DNA of 64,000 bases from Eurosta solidaginis. Taxonomy: Eukaryota; Arthropoda; Insecta; Diptera; Tephritidae. The notes beneath the pieces were generated by a model. That model searched no databases, had not been told where the DNA came from, and saw only the letters and a list, made by a program, of their open reading frames with translations. This document shows positions 13,301-25,300 of this stretch, in pieces (the stretch's first letter is position 1; each line of letters opens with the position of its first letter). The stretch spans positions 270,820,392-270,884,391 of the forward strand of contig NC_090323.1 in assembly GCF_040869045.1 (NCBI RefSeq), given 5' to 3'. The translations under genes were made by a program, and so were the position numbers.

Positions 13301-16300
13301 AAATGCAATTTTTTTAATATCTCGATCCTTGCACCACCTTGCGGCGATTTTTTTCATATGTCGCTTTCTAGTCATGTATGTATTATGTGTTCCAAATCGG
13401 ACCACAAATACGATTTTTTGAAATATTTCCATCCATCGTTTGAAAAAGGCTTGCCGACCCTATGCAACGGCCCAAAGCGGCGCGAATGAAACTAAACTAC
13501 ATTTGTATAATATTTTATGTCGGAAAATACAACTTGTTTTTGTTGTTTTTTAGCGATAAGAACACTCCCCGAAGGTTGTGGGGAGTGTTATTGACGTTGA
13601 TGGTCCTTCGCCGGATATACCATTAAGGTAGCCCGATCATCTCGGGAACGATTCAGTACGACCACATGATCCTTCTAGATCATACCGTCCTCTCACCCCA
13701 TATATCCATGAGGAACTTGGAGTCGCTAGAACCTAATCTGCGAAGGAAACAGGATTCGCCACGGGTATTTGAGGTTGACAAATAATGCACTTCCACCTCA
13801 ATACACACAAGTGCGTAAGGTGGAAGTTGTTGTTGTTGTTGTTGTAGCGATTAGGTTACTCCCCGAAGGCTTTGGGAAGTGTTATCGATGTGATGGTCCT
13901 TTGACGGATACAGATCCGATACGCTCCGGTAACACAGCACCATTAAGGTGCTGGCCCGACCATCTCGGAAACGATTTATATGGCCACATTGAACCTTCAG
14001 GCCATCCCTCCCTCCCCACCCCCAAGTTCCATGAGGAGCTTGGGGTCGCCAGAGCCTCGTCTGTTAGTGAAACGGGATTCGCCGCTCGAAGGTGAGGTTG
14101 ACAATTGGGTTGGAGAAGCTATATATTGCGCTACACAACCCCTTGAATCCCTAAGGTGGAAGTGTATTACCCCAGCGGGTTAGGGAGCTTAGAATATATC
14201 CGCGATAAGTATGCCTTCGTAAGAGCGCAACCCTCTCACGGGATGCCAGCGCAATATATAGCTTTTCCAACCCAATTGTCAACCTGACCTACCCGTGGCG
14301 AATCCTGTTTCATTAACAGCCGAGGCTCTGGCGACGACGAACTCCTGATGGATCTAGGGCGTGGGAGGGCGGTATGGTCTAGAATGTTGCATGTGATCAT
14401 ACCAAATCGCTCCCGAGATGGTCGAGCTAGTACCTTTGTGGTACTTGTTACCGGAACGTACACCGGATCTGCATGCGGCTAAGGACCATGTTGTTGTTGT
14501 AGCAATGCTCGCCCCACCTAATAGCCGCGACCGATCACAAATTGTCATCAATATCCTCTAACGGGAGTCCAAGGAAACTTGCCGTTTCAACAGGGGTGGA
14601 CCATAAGGAAAGGGGTGTTAGAGGCGTTGGTTCCACATTACAATTAAAGAGATGGTTGGTGTCATGTGGGGACACATTGCAAGCAGGGCATACATTTTGT
14701 ATGTCGGGGTTGATTCTGGATAGGTAAGAGTTTAACCTGTTACAGTATCCAGAACGAAGTTGAGCAAGAGTGACACGCGTTTCCCTGGGGAGTATGCGTT
14801 CCTCTTCTGCGAGTTCTGGATATTTTTCTTCAAGTAATGGATTCACCGGGCAATTCCCGACATAAAGGTCCGACGCCTGTCTATGGAGTTCACCAAGGAC
14901 CTGCTTGTGTTTTTCCGTTTCATACGGCTGGGTTCTCAGGTGCCGTATTTCCTCAAAATGCTTACGGAGATGACTCCTTAGGCCCCTAGGCGGTGCTCGT
15001 TCGTCAATCAGATGTCTGTTGGGATGCCCAGGTTTCTGGGTATTCAACAGAAACTGTTTGGTCAGCATCTCATTTCTCTCCCTGATGGGGAGTATTCTCT
15101 CCTCATTATGCAGATGGTGTTCTGGGGACATAAGAAGACAGCCCGTGGCGATTCTGAGAGCAGTATTTTGGCAGGCCTGTAGTTTCTTCCAGTGGGTGGT
15201 TTTTAGGCTTGGCGACCATATGGGTGACGCGTAGCACGTAATCGGCTGGCTAATTGCTTTGTATGTGGTCAAGAGCGTTTCTTTATCTTTTCCCCAGGTA
15301 CTGCCAGCAAGGGATTTGAGGATTTTATTACGGCTCTGAATTCTTGGAACAATTGCGGTTGCGTGCGCACCAAAATGTAGATCCTGATCAAACGTCACAC
15401 CAAAGATTTTGGGGTGTAGGACAGTCGGTAGCGTAGTGCCATCGACGTGGATGTTCAATATGGTCGACATTTGGGGCGTCCATGTTGTAAATAAGGTCGC
15501 GGAAGATTTAGTCGGTGACAATGCCAGGTTTCGCGAGGCGAAAAAACTGGAGAGATCAGGGAGATAGCCGTTTATTTTATTGCATAGCTCATCGATCTTT
15601 GGGCCTGGGCCTGTAGCCATTATTGTGCAGTCATCGGCGTAGGAAACGATTGTGACTCCTTCCGGTGGTGAAGGTAGCTTAGATATGTAGAAATTAAACA
15701 AAAGCGGGGATAGGACACCACCCTGTGGCACCCCTTGTTTAATTCTCCTTTGTTTTGATGTTTCGTTTCTGAATTGCACCGATGCCTGCCGACCACCCAG
15801 ATAATTTGCGGTCCACCTTTTAAGACATGGGGGAAGGGTAGACCCTTCCAGGTCTTGCAGTAACGAGCCATGGTTGACCGTATCAAAAGCTTTTGATAGG
15901 TCTAACGCTACGAGTACTGTTCTATGGTGGGGATATTGATTCAAACCGCAATTTATCTGGGTGCTAATGACATTTAGCGCGGAGGTAGTGCTATGGAGTT
16001 TTCTGAAGCCATGCTGATGAGGGGCTAGCTGCAAATGTGCTTGGAAATAAGGGAGCAATATGGCTTCAAGCGTCTTTGCCACTGGCGATAGGAGAGATAT
16101 CGGACGATATGACTCACCTACGTTAGCTGGTTTCCCAGGCTTTAGTAGCGGGACCACCTTGGCCATTTTCCATTTCTCGGGTATGACAAAGGTGGAAAGA
16201 GACAGGTTGAAGACATGCGCTAAATATTTGAAACCCTCTTTCCCTAGGTTTTTAAGCATCGGCATGGCTATGCCGTCTGGGCCCACTGCTTTGGATGGTT

Positions 16301-19300
16301 TAGCGCGACCAATGGCGTCCTCAACCTCTCTAGCGGTGATGGTAATTGGTGACGCGCTGAGTTTGTGTTTATGTGCGTGTCTATTGGCTCTCCGTCTATC
16401 TTTGTCGACCGTAGGATGCATTATATATTGTCGGCAGAAAGCGCTCGCGCATTTTTTCGCATCCGACAGCACCTTATCGCCAAAGGCGATGGAAACTTTG
16501 TCTTTGTGCTTAGTCGGATTCGATAGGGACTTTACGGTGGACCAAAGTTTACCTACACCGGTAGAGAGGTTACAACCTCTTAGGTGCTCTTCCCATTTCG
16601 CCCGCTTGTGTTCGTCCACAAGCAATCTGATGCGTTGGTTTATATCCCTTATTTGGGGGTCGCCTGGATCAAGCTGTCTTATAAGGTCGCGTTCCCTCGC
16701 TAAGCTCGCGGCCTCCGCCGGGAAGTGGGGCCGGATTTCGGGAATTCTCCCGGCGGGAATGAAATGTGCCGGGGCGGATTCAATGACCTTACGGAAGGCA
16801 CGCTCCCCTTGGCGGGCATCAGTCGGGATAGGGAGGGCAGCAAAGCTGTTGTCTGTTGCAGATTTGTATTCTTCCCACTTTCCTTTTTTGAAGTTTATGA
16901 AAGTGCGTTTTTCGGTGACGATGAAGTCGGCGGTACGCTCGAACGAAATAAGTATGGGCAGGTGGTCGGATGCCAATGTTACCATCGGCTGCCAGTTGAC
17001 GCAGTTTACGAGTTCTGCGCTCACGATTGAGATATCTGGCGAGCTATGACAGCTTCCTACCATACGTGTGGGGGCGTCTCCGTTTATTGTGCAGAACGTC
17101 GTTTCGTCTATTTGATCCGCCAACATCTCACCCCTACTGTCCGCCCGCAAGTTTGAATGCCATAGGTCGTGATGGGCATTGAAATCGCCTAAGATAATGC
17201 GATTGTTGCCAGTGAATAAGGCCTCGATATTAGGGCGGTATCCACTGGGGCAACAGGTGACAGGAGGGATGTAGATGTTGATGATTTCTAGATTTGCATC
17301 GCCTGACCGGACAGATAGGCCTTGACGTTCTAAGACATTGTCACTGCGGTCGATGCCAGGATCAAATATATGATATTGCACAGAGTGGTGTATAATAAAC
17401 GCGAGGCCGCCTCCATTTCCGCTCTCGCGGTCTTTCCTGTGGACATTATAACCAGAGCAGGTCTGCAATGCAGATCTTGCTGTGAGTTTAGTCTCTTGAG
17501 TCGCAGCAATGCGGATGTTGTGCCGCTTCATGAAATCGACTATCTCCGTAATCTTCCCAGTTAGTCCATTACAGTTGAACTGCAGAATTCTGAAGTGCAT
17601 GAGGGGTGACGCCGCCACTCTAGGGGTAAGTGAGGGGTGACTACGCCTAGGTTGTGGAAGGCCAGGACGCAATTGCTGTTGTGGCCTTGGGACTGGGCGC
17701 CCTTGGGCAAGCATTGGGGTACCCGGATGATTTGGGTTTGCGACCTGGCAACATGGCGCGATGAAACCCGTCGAGGGGTTGCCGTCGCGGAGACCAGAAC
17801 ATCTAGGAAAGTGGCACCACCCAAGGCAGGAGCTGCATTGAGCGGATGTCGCAAACCTGTATATTCTGTGCTGGCAGACGGTGCGAACGGAGGCAGGGAC
17901 TAAGAGTCTGTTTCCCTGACCTGAACGATTGCTGCCAGAAAAGAGGGGGGAGAAGAAGACGGGGGCAGGGGCTGATGCTCAGCATTGCTACCAGCTCTAC
18001 TACGAAGGTAGTAGTTATGAGTGGTATCAGCTGTTTGAGTTGTTGGCGCCGTGGGGCGCGAGCAGCAGCGGGTAGTTGTTGTGGCTTGCTGAGCAGCGAA
18101 GCTGCTGGAAGGTAGTGGGGATACGCTTAGGCGTAGACTACGGGACGCCCTTGGGCGTGAGCAGCAAGGAGCCACAAAAGATTTGTAAAAGTTACGTGGA
18201 CGTCGGGTTTTGGGATCAAGCCCAGAACAACCTGTCCGATGCAACCATCCCTTGCACGAGACACACTGAACAGAGTATGACCGTCCTAAAAAGATTCTTT
18301 TCTGGCAAATGCAGCAAAACCATTTCTCAGGACCGGGGTGAGGAGACGGACCCGGATTGGGTTCGATACCTTCCCGGAGTAAGAGAATATGTAGCAGTCC
18401 TGCTGCAAGGAGCTGCTGGGAGGATGACAATTTGTGGGAGGGACGAAACAAATTAAATGGGGTCACACTGAAATGACAGTCCTTGGTCGGGAAAAATCCC
18501 GAGTCGCTCCGGTACATAGAACCGACTGCCTTGGCCTTCGGGGAGTGTCCTTATCGCTACAATATCAACAACAACGTGGAAAGGTATTATAAACAAAATT
18601 GGGTTTGAGAAGCTATAAACTGCGCTGGCAACCCCTTTCAAGGGTTGCGTTAACAACTCCTTGAATCAATTTGGTAGTTTAGTCGCCTCTTACGACAGCA
18701 TACCTGATGCGGGTGTATTCCAATCCCCTAACCCGCTGAGGAAGAACATACAACTTCTACTCTTCCTCTAACTAAGGCTTATGGGTGAGATTTTTTTATG
18801 GTTGTCAAAACTACAGGACGTCGGAATAATGAGCTACTGATGTAGTCCTCTCACTCCCGCTTACAAAACTTTCGAAACCTCGCCAGTGTTGCTCCGTTTA
18901 TTTTAGTCAAATCACAGATTCGAAGAAGTGTCGCCATTTCAACCAGCCAAAATTGCCACCCCTTTTTTTACCTTTTCTGTTCGTTGTCTTTTTTGCTATT
19001 GAACATAGCCAATTCGATTTCGGTATGTTCGTTGTTTATGTGACGCACCCAGTCCGCAGGAGTATCAAATGATCTGTTTATAAATTAGAAAGAAAAAACA
19101 GATCAGCCAATGTTGGATTTGGAACTTAGAAATATATTTACATTGAGCACAAGTCGCAACAAAGTGTCACATGACCGGCATTGTTCTCCTGTTGCTGCAA
19201 GAAAAATACACTCATTAAGCCCCGTCTTACTCATCGCGCTATGCTGACTTACCGATACCCGTCGACGTTTCTTGGGTACATATGCTTTTGCACATGAGTC

Positions 19301-22300
19301 ACCTCCACTAGTTGCTGCATTCACGGAAATTCCATTAGTGCTCTTTGAATTGCATGTCATATTTATCGTTCCTGAATCGATTGAGGTCGTTGTTGCTGTT
19401 GTGTTTGTATTGGTAGCATGGGATTCCAAATGACTAACCCATGATTTAGGCTCATCAAAAGATTGTTTACACTTTTCGCATTCTAGATGGGTTTCATAGT
19501 CTCCAGGCTCTTGCGCGCTAACATCCAGTTCATTTGGTGGACTATGTGGGTGTGTGTTAACCTCAAGTTTAACCGTTGTTCCAACTACTGGCATTTTAAA
19601 ATCTAATGGTTGTTTAGGAGAACTCAGCGGTGTCTTTGGCCGACCAGATAAACTATCAGTTGCGGATGTGATCCAGTCATCAGGTTCTTGCTTTATTGTT
19701 ACAAAATTTTGTGAATTCATTATGGGCGAAATGTTTTTTAGTGTTCCGTTGTGTTGATTGAATGAATTTTTATTTTTCGTGGATGTTGAGTTTGTGCGCT
19801 CGTAGGATTCTGGTAGGTAGTATTCTCGAACTGTAATGATAGGAAACCATCTTTATATATAAAAATCAAATTCTGTGTGTCTGTGTGCTCGCTATGGAAA
19901 CGTATTTCCCACACTTCAATCATCACCAAATTTTGGCTATAGCTTCCTTTGATCAACAGGAAGGTTTTAGGCTAAAAATAGTTTGGATATATAAGCAAAC
20001 GGACGGCGGCCACCGTGGTGTGATGGTAGCGTGCTCCGCCTACCACACCGTATGCCCTGGGTTCACACCCCGGTCAAAGCAACATCAAAAATTTTAGAAA
20101 TAAGATTTTTCAATTAGAAGAAAATTTTTCTAAGCGGGGTCGCCCCTCGGCAGTGTTTGGCAATTTCTGCCATGAAAAGCTCTCAGTGAAAACTCATCTG
20201 CCTTGCAGATGCCGTTCGGAGTCGGCATAAAACATGTAGGCCCCGTCCGGCCAATTTGTAGGGAAAATCAAGAGGAGCACGACGCAAATTGAAGAGAAGC
20301 TCGGCATTAGATCTCTTCGGAGGTTATCGCGCCTTACATTTATTTTTTTAAGCAAACGGATGTCATCTACACGGACTTCAGCAAAGCATTTGATACCGTC
20401 AACCATAAGTTACTTATTCATAAGCTTGATTTACTGGGCTTTCCGTTTCACCTTTTAAGTGGCTGAAAAGCTATCTTTCTAACCGGACCCAAAAAGTCCT
20501 GTTCAAGTGCAATCTGCCGGAATCGTTCGGAGTTTCCTCCGGTGTACCCCAGGGAAGTTGTTGTGTTGTTGTTGTAGCGATAAGGTTGCTCCCTGAATGC
20601 TTTGGCGAGTGTTATCGATGTAATGGTCCTTTGCCGGATACAGATCCGGTACGCTCCGGTACCACAGCACCATTAAGGTGCTCGCCCGACCATTTCGGGA
20701 ACGATTTATGTGGCCACATTAAACCTTCAGGACATTCCCTCCCTCCCCACCGCCAAGTTCCATGAGGAGCTTGGGGTCGCCAGAGCCTCGTCTGTTAGTG
20801 AAACAGGATTCGCCGCCGATAGGTGAGGTTGACAATTGGGTTTGGAGAAGCTATATATTGCGCTGACAATCTGAAGGGTTGCGCTACACAGCCCCTTGAA
20901 TCTGGTATTTTAGTCGCCTCTTACGACAGGCATACCTACCGCGGGAATATTCTGACCCCCTAACCCGCTGGGGGTAACACCAGGGAAGTCATGTAGGCCC
21001 TTTGCTCTTTACCCTTTTCATTAATGACTTTCCACAGACAATATTATATTCCCATACTATAATGTGTGCGGATGATGTAAAATTTTGCTACACTTACTGT
21101 CCTACCGACTTGAGTTCCTTGGATCTTCTTCAGGCCGACTTGGACTCGTTTTAATGTTAGTGCACAACAAATTTACTAGCTTTAAATTGCTCTAAATGTA
21201 AGCATATGGCAGTGAAGCCAGTATTGAAACCTTATGTAATAGATGGTACGCCTTTGGAACGTATATCTATTGCAAATGATCTAGGTGTCCTTTTTGATCC
21301 TAAACTGAATTTTAACATACATATTTCATCTATTTCCAACAAAGCGTTGGGTGTACTTCGATTTTTTAATAGATGGGCTAAAGAGTTCGATGATCCGTAC
21401 CTCACTAAGGTTCTTTACACATCGCTGGTTCGTCCAATACTCGAGTATTGCTCATGCGTTTGGTGCCCTGTTTCTCAAAAGCATATAAAGCGTCTTGAGT
21501 CAGCTCAAAAGCAATTTTTTATATTCGCATCGCGCGGCCTTAATTGGGACTCAAGTCTCCACCTTCCTCCATACAGAAGTAGACTTCTTCTTATTAACTT
21601 ACCCACTCTGGAAAATCGGAGAATATTACTGGGGGTATTTTTCATCCATAAGCTCATTATTGGAAAAATTGATTCTGCGGACCTTCTCAGCCGCTTGTTT
21701 TTTGCGGTTCCCCCTAGAGTATCCAGACACTACGTTCCTTTTTATTTACCCCTTTGTCGACGAAACTTTGCTAAAAATAATCCTCTTCTTATCTGGTGCG
21801 CACTACAATGACTTGTATAGCTGTATCAGTCTTGAATGTACTTTTGCCACTATACGTAATGCAACACTTGCCTATCTATACTAAGAAATACAAGCTAATT
21901 TAATATGCCGGCATTTATTTCTTCCGTAAAAAACAGGCACGATCTCGTAAAGGATGGTGGAACATTTATCAACATGTATCATTAAGAAGGAACAAGGCAG
22001 TACTGTGTTGTTTGGAATCTGGTGCATTCCAACAACGTTAAAAACATGCTTTTTCATGAGTCACTGACCCGAATCGTATGCATTCCGGCAGTGTAATCTT
22101 ATGGGTCAGGCATCGAGCAGATTGGAATCCGCTGCATTCCAACAACACAAGTCATGTTACTTTTTTATGTCATGTGATGGCGTATCCTCATTACAATGGA
22201 ATCCACTGCATTCCGAAATCATGCTGAGCGGAATCTGATGCATTCCGCCAATATAAGATCTCGGTATAAGATCTTATTTCTGCTCATATTTCTTATTATT

Positions 22301-25300
22301 ATATTCTGAAATTTAACTGTAATTTTCAATAATATATCTTTGTTTGTAATTTAACATTGTTGAAATCTCGATATATCTTAAATTTTAACTTTTGAGTTGT
22401 ATATTTATATATCTTTTATATTATGCAGTCGACCATTTCAAGTTTGTCGTCGACTTTAAATAATAAATAAATAAATATAAAAGGGGCGTGGCACCTCCCA
22501 AACAATTGAAATCTTTGGTACTGCATAACTCTGAAGGTATACATGCCAGAACATTGAAATTCAGCGAGGAGTTATATGAGGTCAATCCCTAACACCACCA
22601 AGAAAATTTGAAATTGTGAAAAACGTGGGCGTGGCACCTCCCATACAAATGGAATATATCATACTTCATCTCCGGATGTAGTAATGGTACGATAATGAAA
22701 ATTAGTAAGGAGCTATACGACGTTAAGTCCTAACACCTCCAGTAAAATGTGGAATGGGGGAAAAAAGGGGCGTAGCACCTTCCCTACAAATGAGATTTTT
22801 CACAACTATGGCTGCCTTATAAACTTAGGTTATTTTAACACCTAAAGTTTGACTGCATTGTTTGGCTGTTATTCCTTTTGGACGTTTAGTAATCTGCCGT
22901 CGGTAAAAAAATGTGTTAGCTTCAGTCTATCTACATCTATATATATATAAATCAAATTCTGTGTGTGTGTTCGCTATGGAAACGTATTTCCCACACTTCT
23001 ATCACCACCAAATTTTGGCTATAGGTTTCCTCGATCAAGGCGAAGGTTCCTCATATTTCAGAATTAAGAATTTTAAATTAAAATTTGTTTGGCTTTGCGA
23101 GCAATCTTAGCTCCCAAAAATGATAATGTTAACAAAACCAATGATCGCATTCAAAACCAAGTTCCTGGTGAAGTGACGCAATATAAATCGATCGACACAG
23201 TTACAGATGAAGATCAAATTGTGAATTATCCAATTGAATTTCTAAACTCTTTAGAACCACCTGGAATGTCTGGAATGGTGAAGATGTGCTCATACCACGG
23301 ATCCCAATGATTCCTACAGATTTGCCATTCAATTTTAAGTGCTTCCAGTTTCCTGTACGCCTTGCTTTTGCAATTACAATCAACAAAGCACAAGGAAAAT
23401 CGCTTACTGTTGCAGGATTAAATTTAGCCAGCTATAGTTGTTTGCTCTAGAGTTGAAACACCAAAAAATTTGTTTATCTTTGCACCGAACGAAAAAACCA
23501 AAAATATTGTGCACCCACTTGCATTACAATAAGATACAAAATGAAATGAAATGAAATAATAAAATGTTTTAAATGAAAATTTCACCAAATATGCGTACAA
23601 AATTCAATTCAATTTACAGAACAGTAAACTAAATTATCAACAAAAAAAAAAGAAAAAATAACGCAACATTCATTCGATCTCGGGCGTTACAACGTACGTC
23701 TGGTAAAGCTAGTTATTCATAATTTTTGAATTACAATATCAAATGTCTTTTTTTATTATTTTCTGTAGGTAAGAATGACCCTTGAAGGAGCTGAAACTGT
23801 AAAATGGCAAATTATGTCTAAGTTTTGGCTCTTTCTTCTACATCGCCTAAGTTCGGTACGTAAGTATAAGCATTGCATATAACTGCTAAAGGTCTTTATG
23901 AAAAAAATTCGTAGTTATTGCGCTTCGAACTGACAACAGTGATAGGGAGACAATGATCACGGTTTAACCAATATCAACCATGTCAGTCTTCCTTAAAATA
24001 TCGAAGATGCACAGTTCTTGAAGGGTCGACAAGCATCAGTTGACTTCAGAACCAAACAGTTTAGACCAAAAAAGAGTATCGTCTATATTGTTTACCTGTA
24101 TGTATCATAACTAACCGCACCAGCTGAAATGACTACTCGATAATGACTACAAAGTCATCAACTATCTTTGCGATTTTTTTTTCACCTCGCAGGCAGTTGG
24201 CCCATTAGAAATACTCATATAAGTTATCTAAGCATTTGAACCACTAGTCGTTTTTACGAGTTAATCTATTTTATTATTTTATTCACGCAGTATACGGCGA
24301 GGTGCGGAGCTCATATTACCCCTTGATATTACTCTAAAATGGGCGAGCACTTGTAGCTCAGAGATATTGGCTGCAGGCTGATCCACCTAGGGGATGTTGA
24401 ACGTAAGCTGTGTTCTTAGAATATGTCACCAGTCCTGTTGGGAGTTAAAAGCATATGGGTGAAAGTTTCTCGAATGAACCACCCGAAAATTCTTAGGCCT
24501 CCATTTTTGTTGCAAATACGCTATTTCGAGAGATTTTGACGCGCTTTATTCATGTGCCAAGCTATTTCTATGGAAAAATTTTTTTGCTAATTTATGAATA
24601 ATAGAACGTTCCCGTAAAGAAGTATGTATTTACATATCTTTGCTTAGAATACATTTCAAGCATAGATGAGCCACATATATTCATCATTTGGCGCATGAAA
24701 ATGAGTACAAATCCTGTCGAAAGAGTGTGTTTGCAACATAAATTGAGACATTAAAATTTTCGGATGGCCCACTTGAGAAACTTTCACCCATATTCAAAAA
24801 CCAATGAAACAAACTCAAGTCATTTAAAAACTAGTCTTAACTTATTATTACAATACGCACCTCTTTCATCAGTGATGCCTCCACTACCGCAACCCAAATG
24901 TGTATGTTTATCATAATTGACCATTTCGATATCTTCACGTTGATCCTGTTCATCAGGCGGTGGGCCAGGCCGTTCTGAATATTCTCGTTCTAATTGTTGC
25001 TCTACAACAGTCGTACGATTAGTTTCATCGTTTTGATTTCGTTGTCGTCGTTTTTTTTGATCTTCGTCAACCGACATAGGGCAGCCACCTGAGCAGCCAA
25101 TTTCGTTACACAAGGAAGTACTCACTGGTACATTATTTAGTTGATAGCAACACTTTTCCTCGGGATCTATAGCTACCTCTTTGTTAACGGTTATGCCTGC
25201 TCCAGATTGATGTTTACTACTCGAAGCGGCAACCGCTGAGAGCAATCCAAGTTGTGATAATTTTGGTGATTTAACAATAACTGGGCTGTCCTTGGGTAAA

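Larger units (their letters stand above)
14489..18530 (-). mobile_element. LINE-A, near full-length copy 1
   Basis: Non-LTR retrotransposon of ~4.0 kb on the minus strand: 5' end near CAGTCGGTTCTATGTACCGG, 3' end GCATTGCTACAACAACAAC. Order: N-terminal peptide with a 2A-like motif, two PHD-like zinc fingers, AP-type endonuclease, reverse transcriptase, C-terminal CCHC-like knuckle; no RNase H seen. The architecture points to the Jockey/CR1 side of LINEs; the clade is not settled. A second copy sits at 45128-48580. Confidence 0.85.
20361..22480 (+). mobile_element. LINE-B, 5'-truncated copy
   Basis: RT core VIYTDFSKAFDTVNHKLLIH, SSGVPQGS and CADDVKF, followed by the RT thumb and 3' UTR to an (AAATA)n tail at 22465-22480. 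Interrupted by RS1 (20558-20979) and several stops. The 3' UTR carries five GGAATC...GCATTCC palindromes (22014-22256). Distinct from LINE-A; clade not assigned. Confidence 0.8.

Noticed and set aside
13769..14183. Open frames in RS1 (both strands)
   Set aside because: Each is one of several overlapping frames in a non-coding retroposon and is not kept between copies.
16060..17049. 329-codon plus-strand frame
   Set aside because: Antisense shadow of the LINE-A endonuclease-RT gene; the same shadow appears in copy 2 (46096-47004).
20004..20080. tRNA gene
   Set aside because: A- and B-box-like sequences are present but there is no cloverleaf, and the same head recurs as the start of a SINE with TSDs.
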